DNA from: Verrucomicrobiales bacterium
GTDB lineage: Bacteria > Verrucomicrobiota > Verrucomicrobiia > Limisphaerales > JAFMIX01
Assembly (NCBI GenBank): GCA_017853785.1
Contig: JAFMIX010000070.1
Location: 1 to 8,989, forward strand
Reading direction: 5' to 3'
DNA: 8,989 bases
Of this stretch, positions 1-5,663 are shown piece by piece. The position numbers were made by a program, and so were the translations under genes. The notes under the pieces were generated by a model that ran no database searches, was not told the origin of the DNA, and saw only the letters and a program-made list of their open reading frames with translations. The stretch's first letter is position 1. Each line of letters starts with the position of its first letter.

Positions 1-740
1 TCCACGTGCAGCACTTGGCCGGTGATGTAGCTGCCGTGGCTCGAGGCGAGAAACCAGACGGCGCTGGCGATCTCCTCGGGCTTGCCGATGCGTTTCAGCA
101 GGATGCGGGAATTGATCTGGTCGCCAGCGAGTTCGCGGACGGTCTTGGACATTTCAGTGTCAATGACTCCGGGCGCGACGGCGTTGACGGTGATGTTGCG
201 CGGGGCGAGTTCGACGGCGAGCGCGCGGGTGAGGGCGTTGATTGCGCCCTTGCTGGCGGCGTAATTCGCCTGGCCGCGACCGCCTTTTTCACCGGCGACG
301 GAGCTCATGTTGATGATTTTGCCGCGTCGCTTGGAAATCATAAACGGCGCGATGGCGCGGGTCATGTAGAGCGCGCCGTTGACGTTGGTTTCGAGGACGG
401 CCTGGATGTCGTCGTCTTCGAGCGCGGCAAGGGCGTTGTCGCGGACGACGCCGGCGTTGTTGACAAGAAGGTCGATGCGGCCGGTGCGGTCAAAAACTTT
501 TTCGGCGAACGCGCTGCACGCGGCAGAGTCGCGTACGTCCACCGCTTCGGCGGAAATCTTCGCGCCGGGAACGGACGCGATGACCTCATTCGCGGCGGCG
601 GCGTTGTCGCGGTAGGTGAAGATGACTTCCATGCCGCTGGCGGCGAGGCGTTGCACGATGGCGCGGCCAATGCCCCGGCTGCCGCCGGTGACAATCGCCA
701 CCTGCCCAGCCAATCCGTCGTTGTTTGTCGTGTCGCTCAT
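1..740 (-). CDS. fabG: 3-oxoacyl-[ACP] reductase FabG (3' end beyond window)
   Basis: NADPH-dependent reduction of 3-oxoacyl-ACP to 3-hydroxyacyl-ACP in type II fatty acid synthesis, in the cytosol. The minus-strand reading from ATG at 740-738 gives 246 residues of a classical short-chain dehydrogenase. Visible motifs are the cofactor loop TGGSRGIG (residues 18-25), NNAG (94-97), N119 in the TNVNGAL helix, S147 in NMSSVAGEKG, and the catalytic pair Y160 and K164 in YAASK. The C-terminal ITGQVLHVD, which normally precedes a glycine pair, is cut by the window edge, so only a few residues are missing. The start codon overlaps the upstream fabL stop in an ATGA, which fixes the start and suggests coupled translation. 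No Shine-Dalgarno motif is seen. SDR enzymes are often misnamed, but the motif set and the fabL partner favour FabG over a secondary-metabolite reductase. Confidence 0.88.
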   Translation of the reverse strand, partial: MSDTTNNDGLAGQVAIVTGGSRGIGRAIVQRLAASGMEVIFTYRDNAAAANEVIASVPGAKISAEAVDVRDSAACSAFAEKVFDRTGRIDLLVNNAGVVRDNALAALEDDDIQAVLETNVNGALYMTRAIAPFMISKRRGKIINMSSVAGEKGGRGQANYAASKGAINALTRALAVELAPRNITVNAVAPGVIDTEMSKTVRELAGDQINSRILLKRIGKPEEIASAVWFLASSHGSYITGQVLHV

Positions 741-1495
741 CCGGTGATGCAATATCCGCCGTCCACCACGAGGGTGTGGCCGGTAATCATAGAAGCCTCG
801 GGCAGGCAGAGCAAGTAAACGGCATCGGCGACCTGCGCGGGCGTGAGCGCCGGGCCGATGGGCGTGCGCTTGGCGGATTCGGCGAGGAGTTGCTCGCGGT
901 TGGGGAAATGCTTGAGGGCGTCGGTGTCCACCACGCCGGCGCTGACGATGTTGACGCGGATTTTCTTGGTGTGGCCGAGTTCGAGCGCGAGGCCGCGCGC
1001 GAGCGATTCGAGCGCCGCCTTGGACGCGCCGATGAACGAGTAGTGCGGGATGGCGCGCACCGAGCCCAGGCTGGAGATGCCGATGAGGCAACCGCCTTCG
1101 CGCATAAGCGGCACGGCGTTTTGGGCGAGCGTGTTCAGCGCGAGCGCGTTGGTTTCCATGCAGCGGCGCCAGTGCTTGACGTTCATTTCCAACGCGGGGC
1201 GCAGCACGCCGATGGCGGCGTTGCTGATGACGATGTCCAGGTGGTCGAACTGCTTTTTGAATTCGCCGAACGCCTCGGCGACGCTCTCCGCGTCGCTCAC
1301 GTCCGCCTGAGTGGCCAAGGCGCGTTGACCGTGCGCGCGGATGGCGGCGCAGACGGCTTCGGCTTCCTCGTGGCTATTGTGGTAGGCGATGGCGACATCG
1401 CAGCCGGCGGCGGCGAGTTTGAGGGCGGTGGCGCGGCCGATGCCGCGCGCGCCGCCGGTGATGAAGGCGACTTTGCCTGAAAGTGGTTTGCTCAT
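737..1495 (-). CDS. fabL: FabL-type enoyl-[ACP] reductase (NADPH), SDR family
   Basis: Catalyses the last reductive step of fatty acid elongation, trans-2-enoyl-ACP to acyl-ACP. The 252-residue product has the cofactor loop TGGARGIG (13-20), SNAA (91-94) in place of NNAG, SISSLGS-like residues around 140-145, and Y152 with K159. This Tyr-six-residues-Lys spacing is that of enoyl reductases; ordinary SDRs such as the neighbouring FabG use Tyr-three-Lys. The stretch around VVDTDALKHFPNREQLL (189-204) closely matches what I recall of Bacillus subtilis FabL, as do SSLGSVR (141-147) and VLRP (97-100). The ATG at 1495 places the glycine loop at the usual distance from the N-terminus. The frame stays open far upstream through rmuC, but that is a shadow. 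The stop overlaps the fabG start (ATGA). A promoter candidate lies just upstream. FabL enzymes are known for low triclosan sensitivity; whether this one shares that is inference. Confidence 0.87.
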   Translation of the reverse strand: MSKPLSGKVAFITGGARGIGRATALKLAAAGCDVAIAYHNSHEEAEAVCAAIRAHGQRALATQADVSDAESVAEAFGEFKKQFDHLDIVISNAAIGVLRPALEMNVKHWRRCMETNALALNTLAQNAVPLMREGGCLIGISSLGSVRAIPHYSFIGASKAALESLARGLALELGHTKKIRVNIVSAGVVDTDALKHFPNREQLLAESAKRTPIGPALTPAQVADAVYLLCLPEASMITGHTLVVDGGYCITG

Positions 1496-1533
1496 GTGAT
1501 GGTTCCGAACTGAACCCGAACGGAAGCGCGCAC

Positions 1534-1561
1534 AGTGTAACGACGAGCGAAAGCCCGTCAA
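1534..1561 (-). promoter_or_regulatory. Candidate sigma70-type promoter for fabL-fabG
   Basis: On the minus strand TTGACG (1561-1556) is separated by 16 nt from TACACT (1539-1534). The -35 hexamer matches consensus in five of six positions and the -10 in four. The -35 box overlaps the rmuC stop codon. Transcription would begin about 30 nt upstream of the fabL ATG. The layout resembles the ridA candidate (CTTGAC, then CGTTA just at the -10), which lends mutual support. Judged by eye only. Confidence 0.42.
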
Positions 1562-2892
1562 GCCGGCGGCAAACGCAGGGTGGCGTCGAGCGGCTCGACC
1601 TCGGGCAAGGTCTTGCCGGCCTCGCCGCCGCCGAGTTCGGCGAGGCGTTCCCCGGCGGGGCGCACGCGGGATTGAAAGCTGGATGCCGCGGCGTTGAACG
1701 CGCTGCCGGCCTTCTCCAGTCCCGCGCCGATGCTCTCGAAGTGTTCGGAAAATTTCACGACGCGCACATAGAATTCCTTGGCGGCGGCGGCGATTTTCTG
1801 GGCGTTCTCGGTTTGCGCATGCTGCTGCCAGCTCACGCTCACCGAGCGGAGCAGCGCGATGAGCGACGCGGGCGTGGCGAGCAAAATCTTTTTGTTCGCC
1901 GCCCAGACGATGAGGTCGTGGTCGCCTTCGAGCGCGGCGCTGAAAAGTGATTCTGCGGGAACAAACAAGACCACGTAGTCTAGCGCTTGCGGAAACTGAC
2001 TGGGGTAATCCCGGTCGGCGAGCGCGCGGATGGTGGTCTTCAACTTGGCGGCGTGTTCGGCGAGCGCGGCGGCGCGCTTGGTTTCGTCGGCACTGTCGAG
2101 CGCGTGGAGGAAGTCGAGATCCGGCACTTTCGCATCCACGATGATGAAGCGGTCGCCGGGCAGGCGCACGATCAGGTCGGGCTTCTTGTCGTCGCTCTGG
2201 GCCTGCTCGGTGAAATCGCAGTGTGCGCTCATGCCCGCGGCTTCGACGACGCGGCGCAAGGTTTCTTCGCCCCACTTGCCGCGTGCTTGATTTGATTTCA
2301 GGACGCTGCGGAATTGCGCGGTTTCGGCGGCGAGCGACAGGCTGGATTGCGCGAGGGTTTCGAGCTGTTTTTTCACCTCGCCGAGCGCGCCGGCTTGGGC
2401 GGCTTCGGTCTGCTGCAGGCGTTTCTGGTAAGTCTCCAACTGCTGCTTGAGCGGCTCGACCAATCCCTTGATCGCTTCCTGGCGCTGCGACAGATCGCCT
2501 TTGGCGGCCTCCTGAAACTTGCCGAAACTTTGCTCGGCCAACCGCAGGAACTCCGGCGCGGTGTGCTTCAGCGCGTCCGCGCTCAAGGCCTTGAACACCT
2601 CACGCATATCCGCCAGCGCCTTCGCCTGCAACTCGCGCTGCTCAGCCAACATTTTTTCGGCGGCGGCGTGTTTGGCCTCGGCGGCGGCGCGGGCGTTGCC
2701 GGTGGTGGAAAGCTCGCTGCGCAATTGGGTCAACTCGGTTTCGCGCTGCGCGACTTGCTGGCGCAACTCGTCTTCCAGCCGCGAATCCGCCGGGGCGGTG
2801 GCGCGGCCGCCGCGACCGATCAGCCAGCCGATGAGCGCGCCGAGCCCGCCGCCGATGACGAACGCAAGCAGGAGTTGGATTCCGAGCGGCAT
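1558..2892 (-). CDS. rmuC: DNA recombination protein RmuC homologue
   Basis: RmuC-family protein. Escherichia coli rmuC limits inversions at short inverted repeats; a nuclease role is predicted from a PD-(D/E)xK-like core. The 444-residue product starts with one membrane segment (about 4-26, LLLAFVIGGGLGALIGWLIG), so it is probably anchored with the body in the cytosol. A charged alanine/glutamine-rich coiled coil covers about 36-195. The conserved core follows: GKWGEETLRRVVE (205-217), KPDLIVRLPG (237-246), VDAKVPDLDFL (252-262, with D253 and K255 as likely core residues), FVPAESLF (310-317) and TPASLIALLRSV (340-351). Length is in the family range. The gene begins 5 bp after the ridA stop, so the two are probably cotranscribed; fabL follows after 62 bp. 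No Shine-Dalgarno motif precedes the ATG. Family assignment is firm; the biochemical activity is inferred. Confidence 0.93.
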   Translation of the reverse strand: MPLGIQLLLAFVIGGGLGALIGWLIGRGGRATAPADSRLEDELRQQVAQRETELTQLRSELSTTGNARAAAEAKHAAAEKMLAEQRELQAKALADMREVFKALSADALKHTAPEFLRLAEQSFGKFQEAAKGDLSQRQEAIKGLVEPLKQQLETYQKRLQQTEAAQAGALGEVKKQLETLAQSSLSLAAETAQFRSVLKSNQARGKWGEETLRRVVEAAGMSAHCDFTEQAQSDDKKPDLIVRLPGDRFIIVDAKVPDLDFLHALDSADETKRAAALAEHAAKLKTTIRALADRDYPSQFPQALDYVVLFVPAESLFSAALEGDHDLIVWAANKKILLATPASLIALLRSVSVSWQQHAQTENAQKIAAAAKEFYVRVVKFSEHFESIGAGLEKAGSAFNAAASSFQSRVRPAGERLAELGGGEAGKTLPEVEPLDATLRLPPA

Positions 2893-2897
2893 GGCGT

Positions 2898-3281
2898 TCA
2901 GAAGTGCGCGATGATTTCAACCTCCACGTTCGCGCCCTTGGGCAGGGCGGCGACCTGAATGGTGGAGCGCGCGGGGAAATTTTCCGTGAAATACTTGGCG
3001 TAAACCTCGTTCATGCCGGCGAAGTCAGCGAGGCTGGTGAGGAAAACGGTGGACTTCACGACGTGGGCGAACGTCAGCTTCTGGTCGTCAAGGATGGCTT
3101 TCACGTTTTCGAGGACGCGTTCGGTCTGCGCCTTGATGTCGCCGACGACGAGGTTACCGGTGGCGGGTTCGATGGGGATCTGGCCGGCGCAGAACAGCAG
3201 GTCGCCGATGCGGACGCCGTGGTTGTAAGGGCCGACGGCGGCGGGAGATTTCGCAGGTTTAATGATAGTTTTGGTGGCCAT
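2898..3281 (-). CDS. ridA: RidA family 2-iminobutanoate/2-iminopropanoate deaminase
   Basis: Hydrolyses reactive enamine/imine intermediates released by PLP enzymes such as threonine dehydratase, protecting other PLP enzymes. The 127-residue product has the full family pattern: SPAAVGPYNHGV (12-23), LLFCAGQIPI (28-37), the VVKSTVFLTSLADFAGMNEVY region (74-94), and the signature FPARSTIQVAALPKGANVEVE (102-122) in which R105 is the carboxylate-binding arginine; E120 lies in the usual acidic position. The ATG at 3281 gives normal family length. An upstream ATG at 3353 would add 24 residues unlike the family and would place the candidate promoter inside the gene, so I reject it. First gene of the ridA-rmuC unit. 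Paralogues in this superfamily can have other imine substrates, but the signature favours RidA proper. Confidence 0.93.
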   Translation of the reverse strand: MATKTIIKPAKSPAAVGPYNHGVRIGDLLFCAGQIPIEPATGNLVVGDIKAQTERVLENVKAILDDQKLTFAHVVKSTVFLTSLADFAGMNEVYAKYFTENFPARSTIQVAALPKGANVEVEIIAHF

Positions 3282-3294
3282 TGATGTGATGCAA

Positions 3295-3323
3295 GGTCTA
3301 ACGGCTTTGCGCGGGCGGGTCAA
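3295..3323 (-). promoter_or_regulatory. Candidate sigma70-type promoter for ridA-rmuC
   Basis: Minus-strand TTGACC (3323-3318) and TAGACC (3300-3295) lie 17 nt apart. The -35 box has five consensus matches, the -10 only three, but the spacing is ideal and the pattern CTTGAC...CGTTA is shared with the fabL candidate. Transcription would start about 6-8 nt from the -10, leaving a short leader before the ATG at 3281. Confidence 0.4.
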
Positions 3324-3452
3324 GGAAAGGCATTTCGCGGAAACCTCAAACAACGGCGGACGGCGGCAGCACCGGAATGGAATCGGCAGCCGGCAATCGA
3401 CCTGAACTCCGGCAAAACCGGCGACTCAATGCCTTTGGATTGGAATTAACCA
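3324..3452. other. Central part of divergent intergenic region, no gene seen
   Basis: This stretch lies between the two divergent candidate promoters of ridA and the small basic protein. It contains several GGC/CCGG-rich words and a weak 5-bp inverted repeat (GCCGG at 3389-3393 with CCGGC at 3409-3413), too short to call. No reading frame with family resemblance and no recognisable RNA was found. Confidence 0.5.
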
Positions 3453-3480
3453 TTGCAAGTGCGGCGATTTCTGGTACAAA
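3453..3480 (+). promoter_or_regulatory. Candidate promoter for the small basic protein gene
   Basis: TTGCAA (3453-3458) and TACAAA (3475-3480) are 16 nt apart, each matching four of six consensus positions. The region is locally AT-richer than its surroundings. A start near 3487 would give a leader of about 40 nt. An alternative AT-rich box, TAAAAT at 3521-3526, has no good -35 partner and lies too close to the ATG for an ordinary leader. Confidence 0.35.
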
Positions 3481-3528
3481 TCCCGACCCGCGCGCCATCG
3501 CCGGGACAACCAAAACCGAATAAAATTT

Positions 3529-3684
3529 ATGTCACAGCACCCCAGCCTCCGCGCCGCTTCCACCTTGGGCGGCAAACGCAGCGTCCTCAAACGGTTTGAG
3601 CGCGTCGAAATCCTCAAGAAACGCGGCCAATGGAAAGACGGCGACCGCATCACCGGCCTCCGCAAGACCAAGGCGGACGAGTGA
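3529..3684 (+). CDS. PVC-type small basic protein
   Basis: A 51-residue protein with 14 Lys/Arg against 6 Asp/Glu and no cysteine. Its pattern, MSQHPSLR at the start, then a GGKRSVLKRFERVE core (14-27), LKKRGQWKDGDR (29-40) and a GLRKTK tail (43-48), agrees with my recollection of the short basic protein annotated across Verrucomicrobia, Chlamydiae and many Planctomycetes and described as a PVC signature protein. Its function is unresolved; a nucleic acid- or ribosome-binding role has been proposed and fits the charge. The ATG at 3529 is the natural start; upstream is AT-rich with no Shine-Dalgarno motif. It precedes an rRNA pseudouridine synthase gene by 85 bp, loosely supporting a link with ribosomes. 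Codon use is like the neighbours and the gene appears intact. Confidence 0.85.
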   Translation: MSQHPSLRAASTLGGKRSVLKRFERVEILKKRGQWKDGDRITGLRKTKADE

Positions 3685-3686
3685 TA

Positions 3687-3770
3687 ATTGCGGAATGCGG
3701 AATGGGGAGTGCGGAATGGAAAGCCCTGCTGCCTGATTCCGCAATCTGCACTCTGACCTCCGCACTCCCG
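3687..3770. repeat. Inverted array of degenerate heptamers (GCGGAAT / ATTCCGC)
   Basis: The left arm, 3690-3717, is four contiguous 7-bp units: GCGGAAT three times, with GGGGAGT as the third unit. The right arm, 3736-3770, is five 7-bp units that are variants of the reverse complement (ATTCCGC, AATCTGC, ACTCTGA, CCTCCGC, ACTCCCG). The spacer is 18 bp. Perfect complementary pairs include 3687-3696 with 3736-3745 (10 bp) and 3705-3715 with 3759-3769 (11 bp). Their order is interleaved, so in RNA they could form a pseudoknot, or alternate with the 8-bp hairpin 3710-3717/3736-3743. The last unit ends at the first base of the GTG start of the next gene. No T-run follows, so it does not look like an intrinsic terminator. 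Confidence 0.8.
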
Positions 3771-4480
3771 TGGTTCGACTTCAAAAATTTCTGGCGGAAG
3801 CCGGTGTGGCTTCCCGCCGCGCCTCGGAACAGTTCATCCTCGCTGGGCGCGTCACCGTCAACGGCGAACCTGTGACCGCTTTGGGCAGCAAGGTGAACCC
3901 GCTGCACGACAAGGTGGAGGTGGACAGCCGGCGCGTCACGCTCAAGCGGAAGCTCTACGTCGCCCTCAACAAGCCCCGCGGCTACATCTGCACCCGCAAG
4001 GACGACCAGAGCCGCGATACCGTCCACGAGTTGTTGCCCAAAGAATGGGCCAACCTTTACACCGTGGGCCGGCTGGATTTCGACAGCGAAGGGCTGATTT
4101 TTCTGACCAACGACGGCGAGTTCAGCCTGCGCCTGACACATCCCCGCTACGGCGTCCGCAAGAAATACCTCGCGCTCGTCGAAGGCCGCGTGGAGGAAAA
4201 GATGTTGAGCCAGTTCACGCGCGGCGTGGAAAGCAAAGGCGAGACGTTGAAGGTGCAGCGGGCAAAACTGCTTTCCGCGAGCAACTCCAGAAGTGAAGTG
4301 GAACTCGAACTCGCCGAAGGCAAAAACCGCGAAGTGCGGCGGCTGTTCGAATCCCAAGGCTTGATCGTCCTGCGGCTGGCACGGGTGCAGATCGGCAAAA
4401 TCAAGCTCGGCGAGTTGAAGCCGGGCAAATGGCGAACATTGACAGAATCCGAGATTAAATCTCTAATATCCCCGTTATGA
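3770..4480 (+). CDS. rRNA pseudouridine synthase, RsuA/RluB family
   Basis: Isomerises specific uridines of 16S or 23S rRNA to pseudouridine. The 236-residue product opens with an S4 RNA-binding domain (about 2-50, VRLQKFLAEAGVASRRASEQFI...GRVTVNG). The catalytic domain has LNKPRGYICT (66-75) and GRLDFDSEGLIFLTNDG (100-116), in which D103 is the catalytic aspartate, followed by KKYLALVEG, EGKNREVRRLFE and LGELKPGKWRTL. The motifs and length fit RsuA/RluB/RluE/RluF, but I cannot choose the target uridine, so no symbol is given. The GTG at 3770 is the only plausible start: a TGA lies in frame at 3734 and the S4 domain begins directly after. The start abuts a complementary repeat arm instead of a Shine-Dalgarno sequence. 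The stop overlaps the next gene by ATGA. Confidence 0.92.
   Translation: MVRLQKFLAEAGVASRRASEQFILAGRVTVNGEPVTALGSKVNPLHDKVEVDSRRVTLKRKLYVALNKPRGYICTRKDDQSRDTVHELLPKEWANLYTVGRLDFDSEGLIFLTNDGEFSLRLTHPRYGVRKKYLALVEGRVEEKMLSQFTRGVESKGETLKVQRAKLLSASNSRSEVELELAEGKNREVRRLFESQGLIVLRLARVQIGKIKLGELKPGKWRTLTESEIKSLISPL
4439..4467 (+). promoter_or_regulatory. Strong candidate internal promoter for the SH3b gene
   Basis: TTGACA (4439-4444, perfect -35) is followed after exactly 17 nt by TCTAAT (4462-4467, five of six -10 matches). It lies in the last codons of the pseudouridine synthase gene. Transcription would begin around 4474, only a few nucleotides before the ATG at 4477, so the transcript would be nearly leaderless. 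The spacer and -10 start contain the palindrome GAGATT-A-AATCTC (4451-4463), a possible operator. The coding constraint here makes the consensus match notable, though chance cannot be excluded. Confidence 0.5.
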
Positions 4481-5658
4481 AAACGAAGCTTCGGTTGGTT
4501 TTGACAGTCACCCTTTTCGCCGGCCTCGCTGTCCGGCCCGCGCTTGCCGACAAACCGCCTGGCACCAACGCCCTCGGCGCCGTGGTTGCGGCCCCGCCCG
4601 CGCCCATGGCCGTGCCGGACGCCGGCCTCGCCGCACCTGTGGCGGTCGTCAAACCCGCTAAGACCGTCAAACCAAAGACCAAAGCGGTCACGCAAAAAGC
4701 CACCCCCAAGTCCGCGGCCAAAAAAGCGCCCGCCAACATCCCCACCTTTAGCGTGCCGCTCAAGCCCGGCGCGGCCACCGTGAGTGCCAAGCGCGTCAAC
4801 ATCCGTGGCCAAGCCACCACGCGCAGTGAAATCATCGGCCGCCTCTCCAACGGCGAACCCGTCACCGTCATCGAAGAGATCACCCGCCAGAACGCCCACG
4901 AAGATGAGCCTTCGATCTGGGCCAAAATTACGCTGCCCATCGGCAAACGCCTCTGGGTCAGCAGCCAGTTCGTGGACGCGACAACCAAGACCGTCAAGGT
5001 GAAGAAACTTAACCTCCGCACCGGGCCGGGCGAAAATTTCAGCATCGCCGGCCAACTGCTCAAAGGCGAGACCGTCAAGGATCTCAGCACGACCAACGGG
5101 TGGATGGAAATTGAAGCTCCCGGCAACGCTTTCGCCTACGTCGCCGCCGCTTACTTGAAACAGGAAGCCGCCGGCACCACGCCCGCCGTGGTCGAACCGC
5201 CCACCACCGTCGCCACAATCATTCCGCCGTCGCCGGTCACGCCGGTCGAACCCGTCGTGCCCACCACGACCATCACTGTTCCAGACACGACCCCCGTCGC
5301 GCCGCCGCCGGTCGAAACGCCCGTGGCCGTGACTCCCGCCGTTACCAACGCCGATGTGGGCGCCGACCTCACCGCGCCCGTCGTGAAGCCGGTCGTTCCC
5401 AAGGAACCGCCCGTGCCGCGCATCGTGGAGCGCGAAGGCATCGTGCGCCGCACCTTCAGCATCCAAGCACCGAGCTCGTTCGCGCTCGTCAACGCCGAGA
5501 CCGGCAAGACCGTGAATTATCTCTACACCAACGCCAAGAATCTCGACCTCGCCCGCTACAAAGGCCTCCGCATCATGGTGACCGGCGAAGAAGGCTTGGA
5601 CGAACGCTGGGTCAACACCCCCATCATAACCATCCAAAAAATCCAGGTCGTCGAATAA
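4477..5658 (+). CDS. Exported protein with two SH3b domains and a C-terminal OB-like domain
   Basis: The 393-residue product has a clear signal peptide (KTKLRLVLTVTLFAGLAVRPALA, cleavage likely after A24), so it acts outside the cytoplasmic membrane. A lysine/alanine/proline-rich linker (27-97) precedes SH3b 1 (about 101-168, VSAKRVNIRGQATTRSEIIG...LWVSSQFVD) and SH3b 2 (about 173-228, KKLNLRTGPGENFSIAG...FAYVAAAYLKQ). A Pro/Thr/Val linker (232-312) leads to a domain at 318-393 whose alternating strands (GIVRRTFSI, YKGLRIMVTGEE, IITIQKIQVV) suggest an OB-like fold. SH3b domains commonly bind peptidoglycan or other wall components, so an envelope role is inferred; no catalytic domain is visible. 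The ATG overlaps the preceding stop and also has its own promoter candidate. folD follows after 5 bp, probably by shared transcription and not shared function. Exact role unknown. Confidence 0.82.
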   Translation: MKTKLRLVLTVTLFAGLAVRPALADKPPGTNALGAVVAAPPAPMAVPDAGLAAPVAVVKPAKTVKPKTKAVTQKATPKSAAKKAPANIPTFSVPLKPGAATVSAKRVNIRGQATTRSEIIGRLSNGEPVTVIEEITRQNAHEDEPSIWAKITLPIGKRLWVSSQFVDATTKTVKVKKLNLRTGPGENFSIAGQLLKGETVKDLSTTNGWMEIEAPGNAFAYVAAAYLKQEAAGTTPAVVEPPTTVATIIPPSPVTPVEPVVPTTTITVPDTTPVAPPPVETPVAVTPAVTNADVGADLTAPVVKPVVPKEPPVPRIVEREGIVRRTFSIQAPSSFALVNAETGKTVNYLYTNAKNLDLARYKGLRIMVTGEEGLDERWVNTPIITIQKIQVVE

Positions 5659-5663
5659 CTGTC

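Noticed and set aside
6..818. Plus-strand frame of 270 codons opposite fabG
   Set aside because: It is the antisense of a fully conserved FabG and has no family resemblance; GC-rich third positions keep it open.
737..2275. Reading the fabL frame as a 512-residue protein starting at 2275
   Set aside because: The first 260 codons are an Arg/Ala-rich shadow of rmuC on the same strand; the SDR fold starts at 1495 and a promoter candidate lies between.
2898..3353. RidA start at 3353, adding 24 residues
   Set aside because: The extension is absent from typical RidA proteins, and the best promoter candidate lies within it.
3385..3425. Possible regulatory RNA hairpin in the CCGG-rich part of the divergent region
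   Set aside because: The stem is only 5 bp with a long loop; nothing else supports an RNA.
3630..3875. Plus-strand 81-codon frame across the heptamer array
   Set aside because: It overlaps both the small basic protein and the S4 domain of the next gene in another frame and reads through the repeat.
4147..5637. Long minus-strand frame of 496 codons opposite the SH3b gene
   Set aside because: Composition is Gly/His/Asp/Arg-rich without domain pattern, as expected for the antisense of a GC-rich Pro/Val/Thr-rich gene; it also crosses the end of the pseudouridine synthase gene.
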